Virus record (IMG/VR): IMGVR_UViG_3300040856_003015
Coordinates: 1-64,000 of that record
Direction: 5' to 3' (one strand)
DNA from: a virus
DNA length: 64,000 nt
This document shows positions 15,585 through 23,405 of the stretch, piece by piece. The position numbers were made by a program, and so were the translations under genes. Numbering within the stretch: the first letter of the stretch is position 1; the number at the start of each line of letters is the position of its first letter. The notes below the pieces were generated by a model. The model ran no database searches. It saw only the letters and a program-made list of their open reading frames with translations, and was not told where the DNA came from.

Positions 15585-16856
15585 CTACAACATTTTCTCC
15601 AATTCTGCAATACGATTATTAAGTTCGTGCTTTTCAACAAGTGTTTCTGGTGAAACTGAATATTGCATAATAAGATGGGGGTATAGAGAATTAAGGTCAA
15701 AACTAACAACCCATTCATATACTCCAGGAATAGGTTCCTTTACGTATGCTCCACCAAATTTCTCACTTTTACTTGTTGATTTTTTTGGTGGTATAACAAT
15801 ATTTTTTTTCTTAAGATAATTATATATAATCGTATCCCACATTCTGACCTGAGAAAAAATGTCGGCATAGTTAACCTTAGCGTCATAAGCCATAGTGATT
15901 GCCAATTCAATCAACTTCATTTTATCTTCAAGACGGTCAACAAGTTCTACGTCAATAATATTATATTCGACAAATTTTTGCCAACCTTTTTTATAAAAAT
16001 CTTGAAAGGTTTCGAACTCGGAGTGATCTAGTTTTTTCTGACCCAACTCAACATTAGCAATATGATCTAAACGATATGATTCTTGGGCAGTATACGTAAA
16101 TTTTTTGTAAAGATCCAAATAATCTAACTGAGTAATTCCACCAACATCAAAAGTTATTTGTTGATTATTATTTACAAATACTTCCCTCTCAGTAATAAGT
16201 CCCCATGGAGAAAACCGTTTCATTCTTTTTTTTCCAAAAATTTTATCAAGTCGTCCACAAATATATGGGACATCATAAAACTGAATATTCCACCCAGTAA
16301 TTACTTCTGGAGTATTATTTTCCCAATACGCAATAAAAGAATTTAACAGATCATACTCAGAGTTACACAAAATATAATTAACATTTTTTTGTTTATTATT
16401 AAATGGTTTTGTCCCCCATGTAGTTATTTCTTTAGTTGTATAGTCTTGAATAGTTATTAGAAGAATTTCTTCATCACAGTTTTTAGGATCTGGAAACCCA
16501 TTTTCTGAAGCGACTTCAATATCAAGAGTTACTAATTTAATTTTTGAGATATCAAACTTAATTTCATCTTCTGGGTATTTGTCCGAGATATATTGGTAAA
16601 TAAATCTCTCATTACCATATACTTCAAATCCATCAACATCTTCATATTTTTTATAAAACTCCCTACAATCTTTTACTGTACCTGGTTTTATTTCTTCTAC
16701 ATACTTTCCATCAAGAGTTTTATATTTTGTTTTTTTATTTGAATTCACATATAATGTTGGAAAGTATTCTTCCTTAAACATTACATGTTGACCATCATGA
16801 TATCCACGGACAAGAAACTTGTTTCCGACCATTTGGATGTTAGTATAAAACTTCAT
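15585..16856 (-). CDS. 43A: DNA polymerase gp43, N-terminal part (43A)
   Basis: 423 residues with the 3'-5' exonuclease (LVTLDIEVASENG; ITGWNIQFYDVPYI; YNIIDVELVDRL) and the start of the polymerase palm, including motif A SFDLNSLYPHLIMQYS. It then stops at TAG after IAELEKML. The reading resumes in 43B at MWKDVRKM; together they make 871 residues, close to T4 gp43 (898). The join looks clean: AAAATGT at the end of 43A and GAAATGT at the start of 43B suggest insertion at a repeat. It overlaps the 82-aa gene upstream by 4 nt. Confidence 0.94.
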   Translation of the reverse strand: MKFYTNIQMVGNKFLVRGYHDGQHVMFKEEYFPTLYVNSNKKTKYKTLDGKYVEEIKPGTVKDCREFYKKYEDVDGFEVYGNERFIYQYISDKYPEDEIKFDISKIKLVTLDIEVASENGFPDPKNCDEEILLITIQDYTTKEITTWGTKPFNNKQKNVNYILCNSEYDLLNSFIAYWENNTPEVITGWNIQFYDVPYICGRLDKIFGKKRMKRFSPWGLITEREVFVNNNQQITFDVGGITQLDYLDLYKKFTYTAQESYRLDHIANVELGQKKLDHSEFETFQDFYKKGWQKFVEYNIIDVELVDRLEDKMKLIELAITMAYDAKVNYADIFSQVRMWDTIIYNYLKKKNIVIPPKKSTSKSEKFGGAYVKEPIPGVYEWVVSFDLNSLYPHLIMQYSVSPETLVEKHELNNRIAELEKML

Positions 16857-17101
16857 TTTGTAAGACTTTCGTACTTTTCAAGAATAGTGCTTTTAGGATC
16901 GCAAATAGTTACAATCTTGTCAGAATGTATCATAAAATTATCCTCAGATGAAAAATATCCCATCCATGATTCTAGTGTAAAATCTTTTTTGATTAAAAAT
17001 GGTTTTATTAACATACAGTCTGGTTCTCCCAACTGAGACTGTATTTCTTTTATTTCGCTTATTAAAATTTCTCCCGTAGATATTTTTAAAATTTTAATCA
17101 T
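16853..17101 (-). CDS. Small LSM/SH3-like beta protein
   Basis: 82 residues: IKILKISTGEILISEI, PDCMLIKPFLI, ESWMGYF, and SDKIVTICDPKSTILEKYESL. This strand pattern (a 'k-l-k-T-G-E-e-i' start, a middle 'P' strand, a final 'd-D-I-l-i' strand) is that of small phage beta-barrel proteins, and a second copy of the plan is the 130-aa protein at 30835-31227. Nucleic-acid binding is plausible but unproven. It is the first gene after the promoter at 17122-17150 and overlaps the 43A start (ATGA). Confidence 0.65.
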   Translation of the reverse strand: MIKILKISTGEILISEIKEIQSQLGEPDCMLIKPFLIKKDFTLESWMGYFSSEDNFMIHSDKIVTICDPKSTILEKYESLTK

Positions 17102-17121
17102 TTAAAATTCCCATCTGTCTA

Positions 17122-17150
17122 AGTTTAGCATAAAAAAAGTGGGGCGTCAA
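17122..17150 (-). promoter_or_regulatory. Sigma70-type promoter for the polymerase operon
   Basis: Minus strand TTGACG (17145-17150), 17-nt spacer, TAAACT (17122-17127) with extended -10 TGC. The -35 is inside the stem of the preceding terminator. The predicted start near 17115 gives a short leader to the ATG at 17101. Confidence 0.6.
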
Positions 17151-17173
17151 CTGGTTTTTGCCAGTTTGCCCCA
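17132..17173 (-). terminator. Rho-independent terminator after hsp20
   Basis: Two stacked stems (TGGGGC/GCCCCA and AACTGG/CCAGTT, split by a small internal loop), a 6-nt loop, then TTTTTTT on the minus strand. Confidence 0.85.
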
Positions 17174-17199
17174 GAAGCGCCGACTATATTCAATTATAT

Positions 17200-17634
17200 T
17201 TATAAGTAATCTTTACGCTTATGATGTTCTGGAACAATCTTCCTTATGTAGATAGTGAGGAGTCCATCTTCAAAGGATACATCTGAGACTTCTGTATCAT
17301 CTGCAAGTGTCCATGATCTATTGAAAGATCGTTGTGCCAATCCTTTATGGACGTAGTTGGTATCAGTTTCTTTATCTGCCTTTTGCCCCTCAACAAAAAG
17401 TTTTCCATCTTGGGTATAGACATAAACTTCTTTCTTTTTAAATCCTGCAAGTGCAAGTTCAAGTCTCGATTCTACATTACTAACTTGAACAAGATTATAT
17501 GGAGGGTAATTTGAAGTAGTTTCATGAAGACTAAATAGACGATCAAAATATTCGTCCATCCCAATACTATAATGATTGATTCTATCCATTAGAGTGGGAA
17601 GATCTTCTGCAGTATAACGTTTAATACTAGTCAT
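17200..17634 (-). CDS. hsp20: Small heat shock protein (Hsp20 family)
   Basis: 144 residues. An N-terminal part with MDEYFDRLF is followed by an alpha-crystallin domain from YNLVQVSNVESRLELALAGF through VYTQDGKLFVEGQK to SWTLADDTEVSDVSFEDGLLTIYI, and a short basic tail. ATP-independent chaperone; a common gene of marine T4-like phages, suggested to help host proteins or virion assembly. The binding site AAAGGAG is 6 nt upstream of the ATG. A single-gene unit: regA terminator before it, its own terminator after it. Confidence 0.93.
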   Translation of the reverse strand: MTSIKRYTAEDLPTLMDRINHYSIGMDEYFDRLFSLHETTSNYPPYNLVQVSNVESRLELALAGFKKKEVYVYTQDGKLFVEGQKADKETDTNYVHKGLAQRSFNRSWTLADDTEVSDVSFEDGLLTIYIRKIVPEHHKRKDYL

Positions 17635-17706
17635 TTTTTCTCCTTTAAAAGCGAGTTTGTAAATTTGGATCCATTATGGCATCCATTACTAATTATACAA
17701 TAAAAT

Positions 17707-17732
17707 AAAAAAAATGGGGTGTTGAAACCCCA
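17707..17732 (-). terminator. Rho-independent terminator after regA
   Basis: Minus strand TGGGGT-TTCAAC-ACCCCA followed by TTTTTTTT. A TATAAT (17692-17697) lies just downstream and may be the -10 of hsp20, although no good -35 is visible. Confidence 0.88.
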
Positions 17733-17739
17733 ACAAAAA

Positions 17740-18180
17740 TTATTCGGTTTCCTTTACCCTGGTTTTTTTACCAATATTATATTTTTGTTCTAGAATCCAT
17801 TCATTTTTTTCTTTGTAAGAAATAACTTTAATTTGATTTAAAGGAGCAACATCAACTACTTTATTATGATCAACAATCGATACCAATCCCCAATCAGAAA
17901 TTAAATGTATAATTCTATTTCTCCTTTGAATATCATTAACTGTTAGATTTGCATGTTTGCCATCAAGGGCAAAAAGTTCTTTAAAATGAGTTATATAATA
18001 TCTACCTTGTTTGTGTAGAATGTGAGCACTCTGATAAAGTTTCTTCTGTTTTCGTGAAGCAACACCAATTCTTGTTAGTGTTTCTCTAACTTTGAGAAAA
18101 TCATCAGGTTCATTTAAAACAACCTCCACCATCATATCAGGTGACCAATTTACTTGAGGTTCGTTTACAGTGTTAGTCAT
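17740..18180 (-). CDS. regA: RegA translational repressor
   Basis: 146 residues. Represses translation of many early phage mRNAs by binding near their start codons. Recognised by order (directly after gene 62, as in T4) and by sequence: MVEVVLNEPDDFLKVRETLTRIGVASRK, LYQSAHILHKQGRYYITHFKELFALDGK, and NDIQRRNRIIHLISDWGLVSIV. The C-terminal tail is basic. Overlaps the gene 62 stop by 4 nt and ends at a terminator. Confidence 0.93.
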   Translation of the reverse strand: MTNTVNEPQVNWSPDMMVEVVLNEPDDFLKVRETLTRIGVASRKQKKLYQSAHILHKQGRYYITHFKELFALDGKHANLTVNDIQRRNRIIHLISDWGLVSIVDHNKVVDVAPLNQIKVISYKEKNEWILEQKYNIGKKTRVKETE

Positions 18181-18563
18181 TTGTTACCACCAATTTCAAA
18201 TCGTTTTTTAATAAAGTTTATTTGTTCTTCAGATAAAATTTTTAATGCCTGAATAGCCTTTTCATTACTATAACCATAATATTTTTTGATATATTCAAGA
18301 TCATCAATCTTATCTTTTCGGATCCAAGGAGAAAATCTCTTTTTTTTCCTAAGTGTATTTATATAAAAACAATATTGCATATCTTTATCCAAATGATGAT
18401 TCATATTCATTTGATTTGAATATAAAATAGCATCAATATGAGAAGAAAGACATTTATTGATTATAAATGGATTATATTCTTTTTTTAAATCATGGTTTTC
18501 ATCCATTAAATTTACTTTTGTGGTATTAATAGAATTCAACCAATCTTTCAATTCAATAGTCAT
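18177..18563 (-). CDS. 62: Clamp loader small subunit gp62
   Basis: 128 residues from ATG 18563 (MTIELKDWLNSINTTKVNL). One gp62 joins four gp44 to load the gp45 clamp. The opening LKDWLNSIN, the NPFIINKCLSSHIDAILY core and the SPWIRKDKIDDLEYIKKYYGYS segment are characteristic. The frame extends to 18596, but ATG 18563 overlaps the stop of the preceding gene (ATGA). Confidence 0.92.
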   Translation of the reverse strand: MTIELKDWLNSINTTKVNLMDENHDLKKEYNPFIINKCLSSHIDAILYSNQMNMNHHLDKDMQYCFYINTLRKKKRFSPWIRKDKIDDLEYIKKYYGYSNEKAIQALKILSEEQINFIKKRFEIGGNK

Positions 18564-19618
18564 CTGATTATCTCCATATCTACACCAGGTTTCCAAAGTT
18601 CTAACTCTGTTCTAAGTTTATTTTCACTTTTTAATTTTTCATATCTTTTTGATGCCTTTCTTTTCCACCATGATATTACTTCTTCTTTTTCATAACCAAA
18701 TTTAGATATATAGTATCTCTTTTTTTCAGTCAATGATTTTGCACGATCTATGCAATTCTTAAACTCAATTTTCTTTTGATCATCTTGAAGAGAATTCATA
18801 ATAATAGAAATCATCTTTGTCTGAATCTTCAATTTTTTAGATGATTTATCTGCAGATATTAATCTTTCCCCATTATTTGCATTATTATTGAACCACCAAA
18901 ACATTTTTCTAAAGTAGTCATCATGAAATAATGGTAAAAAATTACTTTCAGTATCTCCTATATGACGAATATAAGGTTTTAACCCGTCATACATTGATAC
19001 TCCTTTAGTTGTTCCATATAAAGAAGTCGTCTCAAAATATTGTAAGTTAGTTCCATACTTCATATCAAACTGACGTTTTAATTCATTAGATGAAGATAAT
19101 AACGCAAGAAGTTTTCCTCCCAAATAATTATACCCAAAAGGTTGTACTGGTACTATATTAAATCCCATAACAAACTCATGATTTATTTTTGATAGTGGGA
19201 GAACTTCATCAAAATATTCATTCCTTGGTTTAGAGTTAATAGTCGGAGATCCAAATCTAACAACACCAACTATTTTAGATGTTGTATCTTCTGTAACTAT
19301 CCATTTTATGGTTCTTCCAGGAATTGCTTCTTCAATAGGATTTGATGCCGTATCGTTTAAAATTTCAGAATATAAATCTTGATTATATTTTGTTTTTGGT
19401 TTTGAGGAAGTATCAACGACATGAATAGAAAAACTCATATCGTTTGGATGAACATCAAAATTTGAAAATATCTCATCTTCTGGACCAAATAATTTACCAG
19501 AAGATTGGTTAAGTCTACTATTTTTCACAAACCTTAGATAATCATCAATTCTACTAAATTTTGAATAATATTCAATAAATTGATCTGCTGCCCATACTGC
19601 TTGGTCTGGAGATAACAT
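18560..19618 (-). CDS. DUF4338/DruA-like protein
   Basis: 352 residues. The middle (about 105-250) has IKWIVTEDTTSKIVGVVRFGSP, HEFVMGFNIVPVQPFG, LGGKLLALL, YGTNLQYFETTSLYG and YIRHIGDT, an order resembling the DUF4338 family (which includes Druantia DruA), where 'ET' precedes a glycine-rich loop. The C-terminal 100 residues are basic and helical. The biochemical role of the family is unsettled; a phage version inside the replication operon may act on DNA. Family assignment is from memory of the pattern only. It couples to gene 62 by an ATGA overlap. Confidence 0.6.
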   Translation of the reverse strand: MLSPDQAVWAADQFIEYYSKFSRIDDYLRFVKNSRLNQSSGKLFGPEDEIFSNFDVHPNDMSFSIHVVDTSSKPKTKYNQDLYSEILNDTASNPIEEAIPGRTIKWIVTEDTTSKIVGVVRFGSPTINSKPRNEYFDEVLPLSKINHEFVMGFNIVPVQPFGYNYLGGKLLALLSSSNELKRQFDMKYGTNLQYFETTSLYGTTKGVSMYDGLKPYIRHIGDTESNFLPLFHDDYFRKMFWWFNNNANNGERLISADKSSKKLKIQTKMISIIMNSLQDDQKKIEFKNCIDRAKSLTEKKRYYISKFGYEKEEVISWWKRKASKRYEKLKSENKLRTELELWKPGVDMEIIR

Positions 19619-19627
19619 AATAAAAAA

Positions 19628-20182
19628 TTAAATTAAAAATTTTTTTTCATACTCAGTTAAAATCTGAGGTGTTTCGATTATATTTGAACCTAAAGGAACA
19701 CTGTTCTTCCATTTACCCTTTTTTGTTGGTCTAAAAAATAACTTAATTCCCAAATGGTTATATTTTAAATGTGTCGGAACTTTTACTTTATAAGTATAAC
19801 CATCATTAATTGTTAAGTCGGACAAAGCAATGTTTTCTTCTGCTGTAACGAGAACTGTACTACAAGAAGTCCAAAAGAGTTCCTCGAATTTCTTATAGTC
19901 TGTTAGATAAACATCAGAGTTGTCCAAGATCATTCTCCCTATAAATTGTGGAGACAAGCAGTGATCGTGAACGACTTTTATCCTATTCAATTTATTCTGC
20001 AATGCATTTTCACTAATAAGTCCTGTAAAATTGCACAATCCAGAATCAAATACATTAATGTAATATATTCTAGTAATTGGTCTATAAAACTCTGGTTTTC
20101 CCCAATTATGCAAGTTTGCTTTTAAACTATTAAAAGATGACTCACAATATGCTTTCCAATCCTTTCTAATTTTAATTTCCAT
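19628..20182 (-). CDS. Conserved phage protein of unknown function
   Basis: 184 residues from ATG 20182 (MEIKIRKDWKAYCESSFNSL). Notable segments are PITRIYYINVFDSGLCNFTGLIS, the His-rich RIKVVHDHCLSPQFIGRMI, and LKYNHLGIKLFFRP. The HDHCLSP motif could form a metal site, and a nuclease is conceivable, but no family is certain. The 5' part overlaps the oxygenase gene upstream if the earlier in-frame start (20215) were used; the chosen ATG lies inside the overlap region at the end of that gene by design of the operon. Confidence 0.65.
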   Translation of the reverse strand: MEIKIRKDWKAYCESSFNSLKANLHNWGKPEFYRPITRIYYINVFDSGLCNFTGLISENALQNKLNRIKVVHDHCLSPQFIGRMILDNSDVYLTDYKKFEELFWTSCSTVLVTAEENIALSDLTINDGYTYKVKVPTHLKYNHLGIKLFFRPTKKGKWKNSVPLGSNIIETPQILTEYEKKFLI

Positions 20183-20192
20183 AAGTAAATTA

Positions 20193-20759
20193 CTATAATT
20201 CAATATAAGTTGCAACTAAAACAATTCTCCTATTGTTTTCTGGAGGTCTTATGGAATGTATTCCCTCGAAAATTACAATATCATCTTCCTTTGGAGAATG
20301 TTTATGAATTACGTTTAATTTATCATCATACAAAATAGTGTCTCCTCCAGCATCTGTTAAATATACTATTAAATTTTTATGATCAAAATTATGATCAACA
20401 TGAGGGACTGTTGTATTTTTTGTTTTTAATGGGTGAACACAATTAGCATTAAATCTTAGCAAACAACCAACATGTATATTATTAATTTCAAATATTTGCT
20501 CCAATAATGGATAATACAATTCTGTTAAATTTGAATTAACTTCTGGGAACAAATATTTGGATTCGCTAGATTTATCCATTCTAGGTCTACTTATAAACCT
20601 ATGACTATAAAAAGGAATATTTTCATACTTCTGAAAGTTATCTAGTCCACTATTAATTGTGGAGTCTTTATTATAGTACCAAGGAAAATCAGAACTATTA
20701 ATATGTTGTTTTAGTTTAAAATATAAATTAGTATATGGATTTACAATTGTTTTAATCAT
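20193..20759 (-). CDS. 2OG-Fe(II) oxygenase family protein
   Basis: 188 residues. Iron ligands HVD in TTVPHVDHNFDHKN, distal His in IFEGIHSIRPP, and Arg in NNRRIVLVATY. Between them is the hallmark LIVYLTDAGGDTILYDD strand pair and a PKEDDIVIF turn. It is a second, diverged oxygenase relative to the one at 10506-11066. Substrate unknown. The start overlaps the gp44 stop (ATGA) and the gene belongs to the 45-44-...-62-regA transcript. Confidence 0.85.
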   Translation of the reverse strand: MIKTIVNPYTNLYFKLKQHINSSDFPWYYNKDSTINSGLDNFQKYENIPFYSHRFISRPRMDKSSESKYLFPEVNSNLTELYYPLLEQIFEINNIHVGCLLRFNANCVHPLKTKNTTVPHVDHNFDHKNLIVYLTDAGGDTILYDDKLNVIHKHSPKEDDIVIFEGIHSIRPPENNRRIVLVATYIEL

Positions 20760-21700
20760 TTGAATTCACACTCACACATAATTTCTGTTAATGCTGCTAA
20801 AAGATTTATTTCCTGGTCTGCAACAAAAGCACCTTGATATTGATATTTTGCTATGATAAGAACTGCCGCAGGAATAGATCTTGGCAAAATGTATTCATAA
20901 CATGCATCGTAAATTTTCCTAAGTAAACTAGACGCATCATTATCTAAATTAGATACTACCCATTTACGAACTTCCGTAAAATTTTTCTCTTTAAGATTTT
21001 TTACTAAATCATTTAAAGGAACATCTGAAATGGAAGAAAGAATACCTACATCAATTTTTCCTCCAGTAGAATATCGTTGGATTTCATTTAGAACACGTCT
21101 AAAGTCGGGAAAATGTTTAGATACGAGTTCTACAACTACTTTCTGATCATATTCAATTTTTTCTTGCTCAAGAATGAATTGTAATCTTTTGAAAAAATTT
21201 GCTGCAAGTTGTACACGCTGTTTTCCCTTAATTGTGAAATCAATTACTGCACAACGGGAGTGAAGTGGTTCAATAATTTTGTTCTTATAATTACAGGTAA
21301 AAATAAATCGACAATTGTTATAAAATGACTCAATATTTGCCCGTAACAAGAGTTGTACGTCGTTTCCTGTATTATCTGCCTCGTCAATGATAATGACCTT
21401 ATGTTTAGATGATCCAATAAGTGAAACAGTAGAAGCAAAGTTTTTTGCTTGGTTCCGTACAGTATCTAAGAAACGCCCTTCATCAGATCCATTAATAATA
21501 TAATAATCTGCACCCAATTCATTACACAACGCTTTAGCGATAGTAGTTTTACCAATACCAGGAGGACCAGCAAGAAGAAGATTTGGAATCTCCCCCTTTT
21601 CTACAAACTCCTTAAATGTTTTTTTAGTTTCATCAGGAAGAATACAGTCCTCAATTACTTGAGGACGATATTTTTCCACAAAAAGAAATTCACTAGGCAT
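20756..21700 (-). CDS. 44: Clamp loader large subunit gp44
   Basis: 314 residues, AAA+ ATPase that opens and loads the gp45 clamp. EKYRPQVIEDCILP box, Walker A AGPPGIGKT, Walker B KVIIIDEADN, arginine finger region LHSRCAVIDF, and a C-terminal helical collar. Normal length. It starts about 35 nt after the gp45 stop; its ATG has no strong binding site. Confidence 0.96.
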   Translation of the reverse strand: MPSEFLFVEKYRPQVIEDCILPDETKKTFKEFVEKGEIPNLLLAGPPGIGKTTIAKALCNELGADYYIINGSDEGRFLDTVRNQAKNFASTVSLIGSSKHKVIIIDEADNTGNDVQLLLRANIESFYNNCRFIFTCNYKNKIIEPLHSRCAVIDFTIKGKQRVQLAANFFKRLQFILEQEKIEYDQKVVVELVSKHFPDFRRVLNEIQRYSTGGKIDVGILSSISDVPLNDLVKNLKEKNFTEVRKWVVSNLDNDASSLLRKIYDACYEYILPRSIPAAVLIIAKYQYQGAFVADQEINLLAALTEIMCECEFK

Positions 21701-21735
21701 GTCAATAATAAAAAAGTTAATTTGATAGGATCGTA

Positions 21736-22401
21736 TTATTCGTAAGTAGAATCTGGTTCTAAGGCAATATAATAAGTCATGTCATAAGTAGTATTAACAA
21801 ATCTAGAAAGAAGTTTGGATGAAATGACTACTTCATAAGTTCCAGGAAGAATTTTAATATTTTCTACTTTAAAATTGAAAGTAAACTCAGAATTAGTTTC
21901 CCCTACGATTTCACAAAATTCATCTGAAGTGTCATTTTTTTTATCTCTAACGACAAGTTTTACAACACCAGACTCTCCAACAACACAAAGATCTGGAAGT
22001 TGGTAAATTGAAGATGCTTTAAGTAATTTTGTTAATTGATTTGTATCAAGTTCAAAGCAAGCATCTTCACTTGGTAGAACAAGATTTTTATCCGGCGGAG
22101 TAATGATTACATTTTCGTCAGCGAAAAAATACTTAGACCGAGATTTCCCTTCTTTAATTAATACAAAACTATCGTTACTAAAATCTAGTTCCGGATTTTT
22201 GTGCAAATAAAGTCCGTTTAAAAATCTATTGAGATCATAAATTGCAAAGTCTTTAGGGAACTCTTCTTCAATATTCGCTTCAACTAGAATATTTCTCATT
22301 ACAGAAATAGTCCTAAGATGACTCCCTTTCTTAATTAAGATAGACTGATTAATATCAGAGAAGTTTTTTAGAATTTTAAGAGTTTTATCTGAAAGATACA
22401 T
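21736..22401 (-). CDS. 45: Sliding clamp gp45
   Basis: 221 residues from ATG 22401 (MYLSDKTLKILKNFSDINQS). The trimeric clamp tethers DNA polymerase and, in T4, activates late transcription through gp33/gp55. The N-terminal SDINQSILIKKGSHLRT, IEEEFPKDFAIYDLNRFL and C-terminal YDMTYYIALEPDSTYE are typical. An in-frame TTG five codons upstream is less likely. Confidence 0.95.
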   Translation of the reverse strand: MYLSDKTLKILKNFSDINQSILIKKGSHLRTISVMRNILVEANIEEEFPKDFAIYDLNRFLNGLYLHKNPELDFSNDSFVLIKEGKSRSKYFFADENVIITPPDKNLVLPSEDACFELDTNQLTKLLKASSIYQLPDLCVVGESGVVKLVVRDKKNDTSDEFCEIVGETNSEFTFNFKVENIKILPGTYEVVISSKLLSRFVNTTYDMTYYIALEPDSTYE

Positions 22402-22402
22402 A

Positions 22403-22798
22403 TCAATTATTTTCAATAAGATTGAGGTGATTAATTAGAAGAATAGTATAATGAAGCACTTTAAAGAGATCTGCTCGGGGGGTTCCTTTGGTGTCATATC
22501 GATCAATGTATTTTGTTACATTGCCTGCACAGAATCCTTCACGACGATTATGTTTGATTTTGTCGAGTGTTTGTTCTGTTCCACCACCAGTTCTATCTAC
22601 ATAATGTTGACTATAGGTACTAGAGATATATTCTTCAAGTTGTTTGAGAATTTTATCTTCATTATACTTCCAAAAATGATTAGTTTGTTGATTCATATTT
22701 ATTAATGTCTCAAGATCAATTAGTTCTTCTTTGTTTGAGGACATATTGTATGTTTGCATTATTCCAGAGAGTATATCTGGATCTTGGTCTTCACCCAT
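22403..22798 (-). CDS. DUF3310-like protein
   Basis: 131 residues from ATG 22798 (MGEDQDPDILSGIMQTYN). The C-terminal half (YVDRTGGGTEQTLDKIKH, GFCAGNVTKYIDRY, GTPRADLFKVLHYTILLINHL) matches the short DUF3310 pattern: a GN-x-x-KYI-x-R core and a D-L-x-K-A-like helix. Function unknown; some relatives are annotated loosely as nucleotide kinases. The frame is open to 22891, overlapping the HNH gene; the internal ATG avoids most of the overlap. It leads into gp45 without a gap. Confidence 0.7.
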   Translation of the reverse strand: MGEDQDPDILSGIMQTYNMSSNKEELIDLETLINMNQQTNHFWKYNEDKILKQLEEYISSTYSQHYVDRTGGGTEQTLDKIKHNRREGFCAGNVTKYIDRYDTKGTPRADLFKVLHYTILLINHLNLIENN

Positions 22799-22835
22799 AA
22801 TAAAAAAGACGAGATATTTATCTTTCCATATTCTA

Positions 22836-23345
22836 TCAGGATTGAGTCTGCTGGTCAAGTTGTTGTTGAATGAGTTTTTGTCGTTCTTCAAAAGAAAGAT
22901 TTATCCAATAAAGGTGTTTTGCTGCCATTTCAGCATCACTATGTTTTTTGTGACAGATCTTACAAAGAAGACGGCACTTTTCAACTTCTTTCCACCAATT
23001 TTCTAACGAACAAGGAAACGCACTTATAGTAAACTGTTTTTGTGCTGGGTCTATATGGTCAAATTCAAGATTTTCTGTTGTTTCGCACCATACACACTTT
23101 CCACCAAGTTTTTGTTTTGCTTCTTCTTTCAGAAGATTTCTTCTCGTATTGAAATAAGGAACTCTTTTTTCATTTATTTTTTCTTTATTTTCTTGATAAT
23201 AACGCATATTGCGTTCATCAACTTTTTCTTTGTTTTTGTAATAATACTCTCTATCAGAAAGTCTTTTTGCTTCTTTTTGTTCTTCCGTCATTTTTTGACG
23301 GTATTTTTTGTTATATTCAATTTTTTGTTCTTTTGAATAAGGCAT
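22836..23345 (-). CDS. Freestanding HNH homing endonuclease
   Basis: 169 residues. The N-terminal half is a long, charged helix (KYRQKMTEEQKEAKRLSDREYY, then several YYKNKEKV/YYQENKEKI repeats) as in AP2/HNH phage endonucleases. The core is CVWCETTENLEFDHIDP, then NWWKEVEKCRLLCKICHKKHS: a four-Cys zinc site plus the D-H and H-K-K-H catalytic residues. Its neighbours (AAA gene and DUF3310-like gene) are complete, so it is an intergenic insertion. It is preceded by a perfect hairpin with a late promoter in the loop (23352-23393). Confidence 0.92.
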   Translation of the reverse strand: MPYSKEQKIEYNKKYRQKMTEEQKEAKRLSDREYYYKNKEKVDERNMRYYQENKEKINEKRVPYFNTRRNLLKEEAKQKLGGKCVWCETTENLEFDHIDPAQKQFTISAFPCSLENWWKEVEKCRLLCKICHKKHSDAEMAAKHLYWINLSFEERQKLIQQQLDQQTQS

Positions 23346-23351
23346 AATGAA

Positions 23352-23393
23352 CTGAAAAGTGTTATTACTATTTATACGAATAACACTTTTCAG
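23352..23393 (-). promoter_or_regulatory. Late promoter in the loop of a perfect 15-bp hairpin (HNH3 control)
   Basis: The arms 23352-23366 and 23379-23393 are exact reverse complements (CTGAAAAGTGTTATT on one side). The 12-nt loop holds TATAAATA (23369-23376, minus strand). The inner arm ends 6 nt before the HNH ATG, so in a read-through RNA the stem would cover the initiation region; an RNA begun at the late promoter would lack the outer arm. The hairpin may also end the transcript of the AAA gene. Confidence 0.8.
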
Positions 23394-23405
23394 AAAAAAG
23401 CACTA

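Noticed and set aside
14970-15585. A group I intron or a split intein in gene 43
   Set aside because: 43A ends without an intein block A, 43B starts without block F/G, and the HNH gene fills the gap almost exactly, with a binding site before 43B; a simple gene insertion explains it.
17197-17204. TATAAATA at the hsp20 stop as a late promoter
   Set aside because: Again made of TTA TAA ATA at the stop codon, followed by a terminator; probably chance.
23352-23393. Hairpin read only as a terminator of the AAA gene
   Set aside because: The stem is AT-rich, the following T run is only four, and the loop contains an exact late promoter placed correctly for the HNH gene; termination may be a side effect.
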